From NCBI GenBank assembly GCA_013285445.1, contig CP053448.1, positions 434,001 through 498,000 on the forward strand: a stretch of 64,000 nucleotides of DNA, read 5' to 3'. The notes under the pieces were generated by a model. It ran no database searches. It had not been told where the DNA came from and was given only the letters and a program-made list of their open reading frames with translations. The translations under genes and the position numbers were made by a program. How positions within the stretch are numbered: the stretch's first letter is position 1; the number at the start of each line of letters is the position of its first letter. Positions 12,482 through 20,809 of the stretch are shown one piece after another. Origin of the DNA: Pseudomonadota bacterium (GTDB taxonomy: Bacteria; Pseudomonadota; Gammaproteobacteria; Xanthomonadales; Wenzhouxiangellaceae).

Positions 12482-13108
12482 TCAGGTCGATTCCGATTGC
12501 CGCATGGCCTCCTGCATGAACTGCATGGATTTCTGGTGGGCCGGGCGGTCCTTCAGACCGTCCCAGTATGCCGCGAACTCGGGCCGTTGATCGATGGTGC
12601 CGAACTGCATGCCCCAACCGATGTGGGAGCCGACGTAGACATCCGCGGCGCTGAAACGATCGCCGGCAATGAACTGGCGGTCGCGCACCGCCGAGGCCAG
12701 GGTGTCCAGGGTAGTTTCGAGCGAGCCAAAGCCCAGCATCATCCGCTGTTTCTCGTCGGGTTCGAGCCCGCAGGCCTTCGTGCCGACCGCCGCCTCGAGC
12801 GGGCCGGCGGCGAAGAACAGCCAGCGGTAGTATGCCCCGCGCTCGGGCAGCGGCGGAGCCAGCCCGGCCTCGGGAAAGGCGTCGGCCAGGTAGGCACAGA
12901 TGGCGGCCGCTTCGGTCACGACGTGGCCATCGTGGACGATGGTCGGCACCTTGCCCATCGGGTTGACGGCCAGATAGTCCTCGGACTTCATCGCCGGGCC
13001 GTATTCGAGGACCCGCAGGTCGTAAGGCTGGCCGATCTCCTCGAGCATCCAGTGCACGATGCCGCCGCGCGACATGGGGTTGGTGTAGAAAACGAGGCTG
13101 CCGTTCAT
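12482..13108 (-). CDS. Glutathione S-transferase family protein
   Basis: 208-residue GST. The thioredoxin-like N-terminal domain (1-80) includes the glutathione-binding cis-Pro turn GKVPTIVHDGHVVTEAAAI. The all-helical C-terminal domain has the FSAADVYVGSHIGW N-capping/hydrophobic-staple motif. The start is the ATG at 13108, preceded by AGGACGACC; the longer frame upstream has no GST character. Likely role is glutathione conjugation or reduction of electrophiles in the cytosol. It reads toward, but is separate from, the ABC-kinase operon (92-base gap). Confidence 0.92.
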   Translation of the reverse strand: MNGSLVFYTNPMSRGGIVHWMLEEIGQPYDLRVLEYGPAMKSEDYLAVNPMGKVPTIVHDGHVVTEAAAICAYLADAFPEAGLAPPLPERGAYYRWLFFAAGPLEAAVGTKACGLEPDEKQRMMLGFGSLETTLDTLASAVRDRQFIAGDRFSAADVYVGSHIGWGMQFGTIDQRPEFAAYWDGLKDRPAHQKSMQFMQEAMRQSEST

Positions 13109-13252
13109 GATGGTCGTCCTGTTCCAGTCGTGAATCCATGCTGGCCCGTAGCGCGAAGCCTGACGAGAGCTGCCGGTCAGGCTGCGGCTCCGGCGGCAAT
13201 GCCGAGCCCGCCGATCATCAGGCCACCGGGGCAAGCTCCGATGACGAGCCGG

Positions 13253-13918
13253 TCACCGGCCGCCGCCATCGTCGTCTTCGCTCCCGGCTTCCGGATCGTC
13301 GTCATGATCGGAGGGTTGACCGGTTTCGGTTCCGTCCTCCGGATCGGGGGCTTGGTCGGGTGTAAGGGCCGGTTCAGCGTCCGGTTCGGCTTCCGGTTCG
13401 GGTTCTGGTTCAGGCTCTGCCGGTTCGACCAGCTCGCGGTACTCGCCCTCGGTCAGGCTCGAGGCGGTCTGCAGGAAAGCGATCAGTGCCCACAGTTCCT
13501 CGTCGCTGACGCGTTCGCGTCCGACCGCCGGCATGGCGGACATCTTGATACCGTTTCTGACCACCCAGAACGTGCCGGCCGGGTCTGGCTGGCCGCGGGT
13601 GAGCGCCGGTGGCGGCGGGTCGAAGCTGTCGCTGGGCGGCCGCCCCGGCCGCCCGTGACAGCCGGCGCAGGCCTGGTTGTAGGCAACCGCGCCGGCGGAG
13701 ACTTGCTGCCGGCCGCCCAGCTCCGGCACGTCGATATCGGCCGCCCGCCGGCGGATGGAGTGGCTGCGGACCGTTTCCAGATACCACTGGGTCCAGGGCA
13801 TGTGCCCGGAACCGACCGAGACATCGTAGTGCCCGCTGAAGGCGTAGGCGATGGCCCCGCCGATGACGATAACGAGCAGAATCAGTACGGTGCGAATGAA
13901 TCGTCCGATGGCTTTCAT
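13253..13918 (-). CDS. Membrane-anchored cytochrome c with acidic C-terminal tail
   Basis: 221 residues. An N-terminal anchor or signal (IRTVLILLVIVIGGAIAYAFSG) is followed by one haem-attachment site, CAGCH (near residue 84), and a distal methionine candidate in IKMSAMPAVG. That is the c-type cytochrome fold of the single-haem electron carrier type (residues about 75-155). The last 60 residues are almost entirely Pro, Glu and Asp (repeated PE dipeptides) and should be disordered and strongly acidic. A strong GGAGGAG precedes the ATG. Electron transfer in the periplasm is likely; partners are not evident. Confidence 0.88.
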   Translation of the reverse strand: MKAIGRFIRTVLILLVIVIGGAIAYAFSGHYDVSVGSGHMPWTQWYLETVRSHSIRRRAADIDVPELGGRQQVSAGAVAYNQACAGCHGRPGRPPSDSFDPPPPALTRGQPDPAGTFWVVRNGIKMSAMPAVGRERVSDEELWALIAFLQTASSLTEGEYRELVEPAEPEPEPEPEAEPDAEPALTPDQAPDPEDGTETGQPSDHDDDPEAGSEDDDGGGR

Positions 13919-14040
13919 GACTTCTCCTCCCGCGCTTGTCGGCGCTCATGGTAGCGCTCCGCCGGCAGGATTGCCATTGGTTGTTGGCGGTCGGTTAGAC
14001 TGAAGCGTGAAGTTGAAACGCGCCTGCACGACCCCCGACG

Positions 14041-14310
14041 ATGACCATGCATAAGACCATAGTTCGCCTGTTCGTGAACGCCTGCCTGGTGGTCATGGCG
14101 ACGATGCCCGCCCAGGCGGGCCAGGTCCGAACGGACTCGTCCGAGTTCCACCGTGCCAGTGAACTGCTCGAATCGGCGCCCCTGATCGATGGACACAGTG
14201 ACGTGCCCTGGCAGGTGCGAAAGCGCTTTGTCGGCCGGGTTGATGCGCCGGGATTTGCCGGCGGTAACAGTCTTAGGGTCTGGATCGGGTCGGCTCGGTC
14301 ACTGGAATGA
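14041..14310 (+). pseudogene. Truncated membrane dipeptidase (peptidase M19) remnant
   Basis: 89 residues. A signal peptide (LFVNACLVVMATMPAQA) and then ESAPLIDGHSDVPWQVRKRF strongly resemble the N-terminus of M19 renal-dipeptidase-like enzymes, including the zinc-binding His-x-Asp. The family is normally about 400 residues. Here homology fades after about residue 70 (DAPGFAGG) and the frame stops inside the start of apbE (ATGA overlap). The rest of the enzyme is absent from the window. It is probably a deletion scar that now acts as an upstream coupled ORF for apbE; a short functional peptide cannot be excluded. Confidence 0.72.
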
Positions 14311-15404
14311 AATCGGTTCGCGACCCCATTGTCGACCTGTTTGCGCAGGCGTCGACCTGTCCGCGACTGGCCGTGTTGCTGGTGCTCGTACTGGCGGTTG
14401 CGGCCCAGGCCGGACAATCGTCGCAGCAGCTGCGCATTGCGGCATTCGGCAGCGTAGTCGAGATTGTCGTGCGCTCGGCGCCGCAGGCGCAGGTCGAGGC
14501 GGCGGCGCGTATCATCGACCGCGAATTCCAGGCCATGCACCGCCGCTGGCATGCCTGGGAGCCGGGACCATTGGTCGAGGTCAACCAGGCCATTGCCCGT
14601 GGCGAGCGGACCATTGCCGTGCCCGATGATATCGCTGCGCTGATTGCCGAGTCCCGGCAACTCTACCAAGCCAGCGAGGGCCTGTTCAATCCAGCCATTG
14701 GCGGCTTGCTGGAACTGTGGGGCTTTCAGTCCAGCGTGATGCCGGAAGGTCCGTTGCCAAGCAAGGCGCAGATCAGGCGCTGGCTGGAGCAGTCCCCATC
14801 AATGACTGATCTGCGCCTAACCGGCAATGTGCTGGTCAGCCGCAATCCGGCGGTACAGCTGGATTTTGGTGCCTATGCCAAGGGCGTGGCGGTTGATCGG
14901 GCGATCGACATCCTGCGAGAGCACGGCATTGGCCATGCGCTGGTCAACGCCGGTGGCGACGTGCGGGTCATCGGTGATGCGGGCGGGCGTGTCTGGCAGA
15001 TCGGCGTTCGCCATCCCGAAGGCAATCGTGGCAGCATTCTCGGCACGATTCAGGCCGCCGACGGCGAAGCCGTGTTCACCTCCGGCAACTACGAGCGGTT
15101 CCGAAGCGACGGCGAGCGGCGCTATACGCATATTCTCGATCCGCGCACCGGCTGGCCGGTCGAACGGGTGACTTCGGTGACCGTCGTCGGCCCGCGCGGC
15201 AGCAGCGCCGATGCAGCCGCCACCGCGCTGGTCGTGGCCGGGGTTGATGACTGGCCGCGCATTGCCCGCCGCATGGGGATCGACAAGGTGTTGCTGGTCG
15301 ACGATGCGGGCAGAGTCTGGATGACCCCGAGAATGGCCGAGCGGGTGTCGTTTCGCCGCCCGCCCGACGCCGTTGAGTTGCGAACGCCCGGCTTGTCGAG
15401 GTGA
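14307..15404 (+). CDS. apbE: FAD:protein FMN transferase (ApbE family)
   Basis: 365 residues. A hydrophobic signal (LAVLLVLVLAVAAQAG) directs it to the periplasm, where ApbE covalently attaches FMN to Thr/Ser of acceptor proteins such as NqrB/NqrC or RnfD/RnfG. Family marks are DFGAYAKGVAVDRAID, the GGDVRVIG loop, and HILDPRTGWPV with the Mg-binding Asp. SADAAATALVVAG follows. Length fits the family. The start overlaps the M19 remnant stop by 4 bases. The first 15 residues before the hydrophobic stretch are unusual and may reflect the junction. No flavinylation target gene lies in the window. Confidence 0.93.
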   Translation: MKSVRDPIVDLFAQASTCPRLAVLLVLVLAVAAQAGQSSQQLRIAAFGSVVEIVVRSAPQAQVEAAARIIDREFQAMHRRWHAWEPGPLVEVNQAIARGERTIAVPDDIAALIAESRQLYQASEGLFNPAIGGLLELWGFQSSVMPEGPLPSKAQIRRWLEQSPSMTDLRLTGNVLVSRNPAVQLDFGAYAKGVAVDRAIDILREHGIGHALVNAGGDVRVIGDAGGRVWQIGVRHPEGNRGSILGTIQAADGEAVFTSGNYERFRSDGERRYTHILDPRTGWPVERVTSVTVVGPRGSSADAAATALVVAGVDDWPRIARRMGIDKVLLVDDAGRVWMTPRMAERVSFRRPPDAVELRTPGLSR

Positions 15405-15443
15405 TGATGGCCAACGCCTGGTCAGTCGGCTATAGTCTTGCCG

Positions 15444-16313
15444 ATGAGTGATATGTTCAGGAAATCGTTCCGAATCCGGCAGCTGCTGCTCTGGCTGCTC
15501 CTGGTCTGGCCGCTGGCGGCCGTGGCCCAGGTGTCCGAATCCTTCGTTCGACTGAGCGAGAACGCTGACGGCAAGCCACAGGCCCTTGAGGTCGCCATCG
15601 CGCGATATCAGGACAGGCAGGGGCGCCGGGTCGATCTGGTTGGCGCCATCCACGTGGCTGAACGCGACTTTTATCAAGCGCTCAATCAACGTTTTGCCGG
15701 CTACGACCGGGTGCTCTACGAACTGGTCGGTGACCCCGACGGCGAGGAGCTGCCGGCCAGTCCCGCGCTCGCCGTGGTCGGTCTGATGCAGGGCGGCATG
15801 AAGGAAGCGCTGGGGCTGACGTTCCAGCTCGACGAGGTCGATTACGATCAGCCCCATTTCGTTCATGCCGACATGACCGCGCGCGAGTTCGGGCAACGTA
15901 TGGCCGAGCGCAATGAGTCCATGTTCGGCACCATGATGCAGCTGTGGGCGATGTCGGTGGCGGCCGAAGCGAGCGGTGCCCAGTCTTCCAACGCCATGCT
16001 GCTGCGCGTGCTGCTCGCCAGCGACCGCCGCCAGGCGTTCAAGCGTGTATTGGCCGAATCCCTGGTCGACCAGCAGTTTTTTTTCGAGGCGCTATCCGGT
16101 GATGGCGGTTCGACCCTGATCACCGAGCGCAATATCAAGGCGCTCGAGGTGCTCGAAGCCGAACTGCGCGCCGGTCATACCGAGCTGGCGCTGTTTTACG
16201 GTGCCGGCCACCTGCCTGACTTCCACCGTCGGCTGGTTGGCGAATACGACTTCGAACAGACCCGTGTCGAATGGCTGACCGCCTGGCGTTTCGGCGCCGA
16301 GTCATCGAGATGA
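15444..16313 (+). CDS. TraB/GumN-like family protein, secreted
   Basis: 289 residues with an N-terminal signal peptide (LLLWLLLVWPLAAVAQ). VDLVGAIHVAERDFYQAL and, near the C-terminus, LALFYGAGHLPDFHRRL are the paired Gly/His motifs of the TraB/PrgY/GumN fold, a putative metalloprotease-like or erythromycin-esterase-like domain. An ERNIKALEVLE helix also matches. A frame extends to a TTG at 15438, but the ATG at 15444 is the simpler start. A TATAGT hexamer at 15431-15436 is close enough that a short-leader transcript is possible. The biochemical function of the family is not settled. It is coupled to the next membrane gene by an ATGA overlap. Confidence 0.8.
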   Translation: MSDMFRKSFRIRQLLLWLLLVWPLAAVAQVSESFVRLSENADGKPQALEVAIARYQDRQGRRVDLVGAIHVAERDFYQALNQRFAGYDRVLYELVGDPDGEELPASPALAVVGLMQGGMKEALGLTFQLDEVDYDQPHFVHADMTAREFGQRMAERNESMFGTMMQLWAMSVAAEASGAQSSNAMLLRVLLASDRRQAFKRVLAESLVDQQFFFEALSGDGGSTLITERNIKALEVLEAELRAGHTELALFYGAGHLPDFHRRLVGEYDFEQTRVEWLTAWRFGAESSR

Positions 16314-17527
16314 ATGAACGCGCAATGGGCGACGCCCATCGCCTGCCATCCGTTCGCTTTCGCTATCGTCTCAGCCCGCTCGACCTGAAACGCGGTCTGT
16401 GGATGATGGTTGTCGTTGTTCTGGGACTCGCGGTTCTCGGTGCCCTGGTCGGGGGCGATTCGCCTGAAACACTGCTTGAGGATCTCGGCCGCATGCCCGT
16501 CTGGGCCTGGGGGCTGGCGGCAGCAGGTTCGGCCATGGTGGTGGTGTTGCTGGCCCGCTTGCTGCGCCATGCCGACAACGCCAGACTGACTGTCGATCGT
16601 GACGGGATTCGCTGTTCTCCGCATAAGCTCCACGGCCAGCGGTTCTGGTCGCGCCACGACTGGCAGCTGAGCTGGTCGCAGATCCGCAAGGCGACGCTTT
16701 TTCACCCGCCGCGCAAGAGCCGCGCAGTGCAGGCCTGGCTGCAGACGACGCTCGAGCTGGAAGGCGCCGATCAGAGCGTCAGCATGGGCCTGCTGCACTG
16801 GGAGCCGGAGGGACAGGAACTCGAGCGGCCCTCTTTGACAACGCTGCAGCCATTCAAACAGCTCAGAGTGCTGATTGATGAGCATCCGCTGCCTGCGCTG
16901 CTCGAGCAGGCCGGTGTGCCGCTGCACCGTGAGCGGGTCCGATGGCGTGACCGGCGGCGCATGGCCGATGCAGCACGCGCCGGCTGGCGCACCCCTGAGC
17001 AGGGTGGTGCGGTTGACTTGCTGGCCTGGCCTTCACTGGTTGCCATCCTTGCCCTGATGGTTGTTTTGGGCAGCGCTGCCGCGTTGCATTTCGTGGTGCT
17101 CGACCCCATTCGCCCGCTCTGGGCGCCGCAGCCCGGTCCGCTGCTGCTGGTCGGCGCTGGTGTGTTCGCCGTCGCCGCGCTCGTCGCCCACCGGGCACCC
17201 GTGCGCGAGCGCATGGCGCTGGCCTTGCTGCTTGGTGCGCTGAGCGCGGCGCTGTTTCATCCGTTCCATGCCCGCGCTCTGGTGCTTGCAGCCGGCTCAT
17301 CCGAGACCGTTTCGTATCAGCTCATCGAGGCGGGGCGGTTCCGATCCCTCGACGCGGACTACCCGGCGATGAATCTAAGCAACATCGACATCCCAGAATA
17401 CTGGCGTAGCCTGGCACCGGACAGCGACCACGAATTCGAAATCTACTCGCTCGGCAACGATCGCTACGTGCTGGATCTGGCCGCGTTGTACGAGCGCACA
17501 CGGGCGTTTTACGAGCAATTGGACTGA
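16310..17527 (+). CDS. Conserved-looking multi-pass membrane protein, function unknown
   Basis: 405 residues from the ATG that overlaps the TraB-like stop. Two hydrophobic helices lie near residues 28-75. A soluble domain of about 170 residues follows, with a PH-like feel (ARLTVDRDGIRCSPHKLHG, SWSQIRKATLFHPP). Three further helices lie around 235-325. The C-terminal 80 residues are soluble and end in a Tyr/Leu-rich helix. I recognise no catalytic motif. Coupling to the TraB-like gene suggests a joint role, but nothing in the sequence states it. Confidence 0.7.
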   Translation: MNERAMGDAHRLPSVRFRYRLSPLDLKRGLWMMVVVVLGLAVLGALVGGDSPETLLEDLGRMPVWAWGLAAAGSAMVVVLLARLLRHADNARLTVDRDGIRCSPHKLHGQRFWSRHDWQLSWSQIRKATLFHPPRKSRAVQAWLQTTLELEGADQSVSMGLLHWEPEGQELERPSLTTLQPFKQLRVLIDEHPLPALLEQAGVPLHRERVRWRDRRRMADAARAGWRTPEQGGAVDLLAWPSLVAILALMVVLGSAAALHFVVLDPIRPLWAPQPGPLLLVGAGVFAVAALVAHRAPVRERMALALLLGALSAALFHPFHARALVLAAGSSETVSYQLIEAGRFRSLDADYPAMNLSNIDIPEYWRSLAPDSDHEFEIYSLGNDRYVLDLAALYERTRAFYEQLD

Positions 17528-17663
17528 ACGACGGGCATGCATGGCCCGGCGCGCGATGCTGGTTGCGCGAAACGACTCGAACCCCGGACCGGTCCGTGGC
17601 CCAGCGCAGGCCTGTTGCACCATCCATTGCATGGTTCCACGCCCGGACCCGGCTGATTGCCGG

Positions 17664-17693
17664 TCGGCACGGTCAACCACGTGTCGGTACAAT
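17664..17693 (+). promoter_or_regulatory. Candidate sigma-70 promoter for aceE
   Basis: TACAAT (17688-17693) is a near-consensus -10; TCGGCA (17664-17669) matches 4 of 6 -35 positions with an 18-base spacer. The aceE start is 44 bases after the -10. No PdhR-type operator was recognised. Confidence 0.45.
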
Positions 17694-17736
17694 AGAATAT
17701 CGAGACTTCGATCGCCCCTTGCTCAAGAGGACTGGC

Positions 17737-20409
17737 ATGGTTCAACAGTATCCGCACCCTGACGACATCGATTCCCGGGAGACCCAGGAATGGCTGGAGT
17801 CGCTGGCCGCCGTCGTCGAGCGCGAGGGCCCTGAGCGAGCGCACTTTCTGCTCGAGCGCCTGGTCGAGCTGGCGCGCCGTTCCGGCGCCCACCTTCCGTT
17901 CGACCTGACCACCGCCTACATCAACACCATTCCGCCGCACCGCGAGCCGAGCATGCCCGGCGATGGGGCGCTGGAGCGCCGCATCCGCTCGATCATCCGC
18001 TGGAACGCCATGGCGATGGTGGTGCGCGCCTCGCGTCGCGGCGGCGAGCTGGGCGGGCACATCGCCAGCTTCGCTTCGGCGGCGACGCTCTACGACGTTG
18101 GCTTCAACCACTTCTTCAAGGGCCCGGATCACGAAGACGGCGCCGACCTGGTCTACTTCCAGGGGCATTCCTCGCCGGGCTTCTACGCCCGCGCCTTTCT
18201 CGAAGGCCGGCTGAGCGAGGATGATCTCGACGGCTTCCGCCGTGAAGTCGACGGTGAGGGCATCAGCTCCTACCCGCACCCCTGGCTGATGCCGGATTTC
18301 TGGCAGTTTCCGACCGTGTCGATGGGCTTAGGGCCCATCATGTCCATCTACCAGGCGCGCTTCTTGAAGTATCTGACCAACCGCGGCATTGCCGATGCCG
18401 GCAAGCGCCGGGTCTGGAGCTTTCTCGGCGACGGCGAGATGGACGAGCCCGAATCGCTGGGTGCGATCTCCCTGGCCGGGCGCGAAAAGCTCGACAACCT
18501 GACTTTTGTGATCAACTGCAACCTGCAGCGTCTCGACGGCCCGGTGCGCGGCAACGGCAAGATCATCCAGGAACTGGAAGGGTTCTTCCGCGGCGCGGGC
18601 TGGAACGTGATCAAGGTCATCTGGGGTTCCTACTGGGATCCGCTGCTGGCGCGCGATACCAAGGGGCTTTTGCGCCGGCGCATGGAAGAAGCGCTCGACG
18701 GTGATTACCAGAAGTACAAGGCGCGCGACGGCGCCTATGTGCGCGAACACTTCTTCGGCGCCTACGACGAGCTCAAGGAGATGGTCGCCGACCTGTCCGA
18801 CGAGGACATCTGGCGCCTGAACCGCGGCGGCCACGATCCGCACAAGATCCATGCCGCCTACCATTCGGCCGTGCATCACGAAGGCCAGCCGACGGTGATC
18901 CTGGCCAAGACCATCAAGGGCTACGGCCTGGGCCAGTCGGGCGAGGGCCAGAACATCTCGCATCAGCAAAAGAAGCTCGACGACCAGGGCGTGAAGTACT
19001 TCCGCGATCGCTTCAACGTGCCGCTGTCCGACGACAAGCTCAAGGATGTGCCCTACTACCACCCCGGCGAGGATTCCGACGAAGTTCGCTACATGAAAAA
19101 GCGACGCGATCAACTCGGCGGGCCCCTGCCGCAGCGTCGCGTCGACTACGAGCCCCTGGAAGTGCCCGAGCTCGACGCCTTCGAAAAGATCATGGCCTCG
19201 ACCGGCGAGCGCGAGATCTCGACCACCATGGCCCTGGTGCGCTGCATGACGGTGCTGCTGCGCGACAAGAACATCAAGGACCGCATCGTGCCGATCATCT
19301 GCGACGAGGGCCGCACCTTCGGCGTCGAGGGCCTGTTCCGGCAGATCGGCATCTACGCGCCCTTCGGCCAGCTCTACGAGCCGGTCGATTCCGACCAGCT
19401 GGCCTATTACAAGGAAGCCAAGGAAGGCCAGGTGCTGCAGGAAGGCATCACCGAGGCCGGCTCGATGAGCTCCTGGATCGCCGCGGCGACCAGCTATGCT
19501 TCGAGCGGCGTGCCGATGGTGCCGTTTTTCCTGTTCTACTCGATGTTCGGTTTCCAGCGCGTCGGCGACCTGGCCTGGGCGGCCGGCGACATGCGCGCGC
19601 GCGGTTTCCTGATCGGCGGCACCTCGGGGCGGACCACGCTCAACGGCGAGGGCCTGCAGCACGAGGACGGGCACAGCCAGGTCCAGGCCGGCCTGATTCC
19701 CAACTGCGTGTCCTACGACCCGACCTTCGCCTACGAGCTGGCCGTGATCCTGCAGGACGGCCTGAAGCGCATGTACGCCGACGGCGAGGACGTCTACTAC
19801 TACATCACCGTGCTCAACGAGAACTACCAGCACCCGGACATGCCCGAGGGCGCCGAGGACGGCATCCGCAAGGGCATGTACCTGTTTCGGGAAGGCGACG
19901 GCGACGACTCACCGCGCGTTCAGCTGATGGGCTCCGGCGCGATCCTTCGTGAGGTGATTGCGGCGGCTGAGATTCTGAAAGACGACTATGGTGTCGAGTC
20001 CGATATCTGGTCGGTGACCGGCTTCAACGAGCTGCGCAAGGAAGCGCACGAGGTCAGCCGGCGCAACCGGATCAAGCCCGACGAGTCGCCGAAAACGCCC
20101 TGGATCACCGGCCTGCTCAAGGATCGCACGGGCCCGGTGGTGGCGGCCACCGACTACGTCCGTGGCTTTGCCGACCAGGTGCGCGAGTTCGTGCCGGCCG
20201 ACGACTACATCGTGCTGGGCACCGACGGCTTCGGCCGCTCGGACACGCGCGAGAACCTGCGCCGCTTCTTCGAGGTCGACCGCTACAACGTCGCCTGGGC
20301 CGCGCTGGTCGGCCTCAACCGCCAGGGCAGGTTCGACGACGACAAGCTAATCAAGGCCAGAAGCGCGCTGAATATCGACCCCGACAAGCCGATGCCCCTG
20401 ACGGGATGA
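17737..20409 (+). CDS. aceE: Pyruvate dehydrogenase E1 component, homodimeric type
   Basis: 890 residues (E. coli enzyme 887). This is the thiamine-diphosphate E1 that decarboxylates pyruvate and acetylates the lipoyl groups of E2. The ThDP/Mg motif is FLGDGEMDEPESLG with NCNLQRLDG. SSWIAAATSYAS, SGRTTLNGEGLQHEDGHSQ and YDPTFAYELAVI are all typical of AceE. The start is the ATG at 17737 with AAGAGG seven bases upstream; a longer frame to 17563 lacks homology. The stop codon lies inside a duplicated repeat unit. The E2 gene follows after a 400-base repeat-rich gap. Confidence 0.97.
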   Translation: MVQQYPHPDDIDSRETQEWLESLAAVVEREGPERAHFLLERLVELARRSGAHLPFDLTTAYINTIPPHREPSMPGDGALERRIRSIIRWNAMAMVVRASRRGGELGGHIASFASAATLYDVGFNHFFKGPDHEDGADLVYFQGHSSPGFYARAFLEGRLSEDDLDGFRREVDGEGISSYPHPWLMPDFWQFPTVSMGLGPIMSIYQARFLKYLTNRGIADAGKRRVWSFLGDGEMDEPESLGAISLAGREKLDNLTFVINCNLQRLDGPVRGNGKIIQELEGFFRGAGWNVIKVIWGSYWDPLLARDTKGLLRRRMEEALDGDYQKYKARDGAYVREHFFGAYDELKEMVADLSDEDIWRLNRGGHDPHKIHAAYHSAVHHEGQPTVILAKTIKGYGLGQSGEGQNISHQQKKLDDQGVKYFRDRFNVPLSDDKLKDVPYYHPGEDSDEVRYMKKRRDQLGGPLPQRRVDYEPLEVPELDAFEKIMASTGEREISTTMALVRCMTVLLRDKNIKDRIVPIICDEGRTFGVEGLFRQIGIYAPFGQLYEPVDSDQLAYYKEAKEGQVLQEGITEAGSMSSWIAAATSYASSGVPMVPFFLFYSMFGFQRVGDLAWAAGDMRARGFLIGGTSGRTTLNGEGLQHEDGHSQVQAGLIPNCVSYDPTFAYELAVILQDGLKRMYADGEDVYYYITVLNENYQHPDMPEGAEDGIRKGMYLFREGDGDDSPRVQLMGSGAILREVIAAAEILKDDYGVESDIWSVTGFNELRKEAHEVSRRNRIKPDESPKTPWITGLLKDRTGPVVAATDYVRGFADQVREFVPADDYIVLGTDGFGRSDTRENLRRFFEVDRYNVAWAALVGLNRQGRFDDDKLIKARSALNIDPDKPMPLTG

Positions 20410-20774
20410 GCGGAATGGTGTCGGTATTGTAGGTCGGGGTCGCATCCCCGACGGGCGAGGGGTCTGACGGGTGCGCGGATCTCGAATGTCGACCGTCGCG
20501 GATGCGACCGCGACCTACTCGGCACGGTACCATCTCGGATGCGACCGCGACCTACTCGGCACCGGAAGGTGGGTCGACCTGACGGGATGAGCGGATTGGG
20601 TGTCGGTATTGTAGGTCGGGGTCGCATCCCCGACGGGCGAGGGGTCTGACGGGTGCGCGGATCTCGAATGTCGACCGTCGCGGATGCGACCGCGACCTAC
20701 TTCGGCACGGTACCATCTCGGATGCGACCGCGACCTACTCGGCACGGTACCATCTCGGATGCGACCGCGACCTT
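20398..20774. repeat. REP-type hairpins in a 181-bp tandem duplication between aceE and aceF
   Basis: This fills the 400-base aceE-aceF gap; I see no gene in it. A unit starting in the last codons of aceE (20398) is repeated from 20579, 181-182 bp later. It holds hairpins of one family: GTCGGGG-TCGCAT-CCCCGAC at 20433-20452 and again at 20615-20634, and GTCGCGG-ATGCGA-CCGCGAC at 20495-20514 and 20677-20696. Further copies with a decayed left arm (TCTCGG...) are near 20533, 20716 and 20753. Intact copies carry a flanking GTAG (or CTAC on the other strand), the head tetranucleotide typical of REPs spread by REP-associated tyrosine transposases. Confidence 0.9.
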
Positions 20775-20809
20775 CGCGACGCCAATAGATACAGTATGAG
20801 ATACATGCC

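Noticed and set aside
13158-13182. GCCTGAC/GTCAGGC hairpin as a terminator of the cytochrome c gene
   Set aside because: Seven-bp stem with an 11-base loop, 70 bases after the stop and no T-run; too weak to list as a terminator.
18328-19833. 501-codon minus-strand frame over aceE
   Set aside because: Shadow of a strongly conserved gene; composition is Val/His/Ala-rich antisense.
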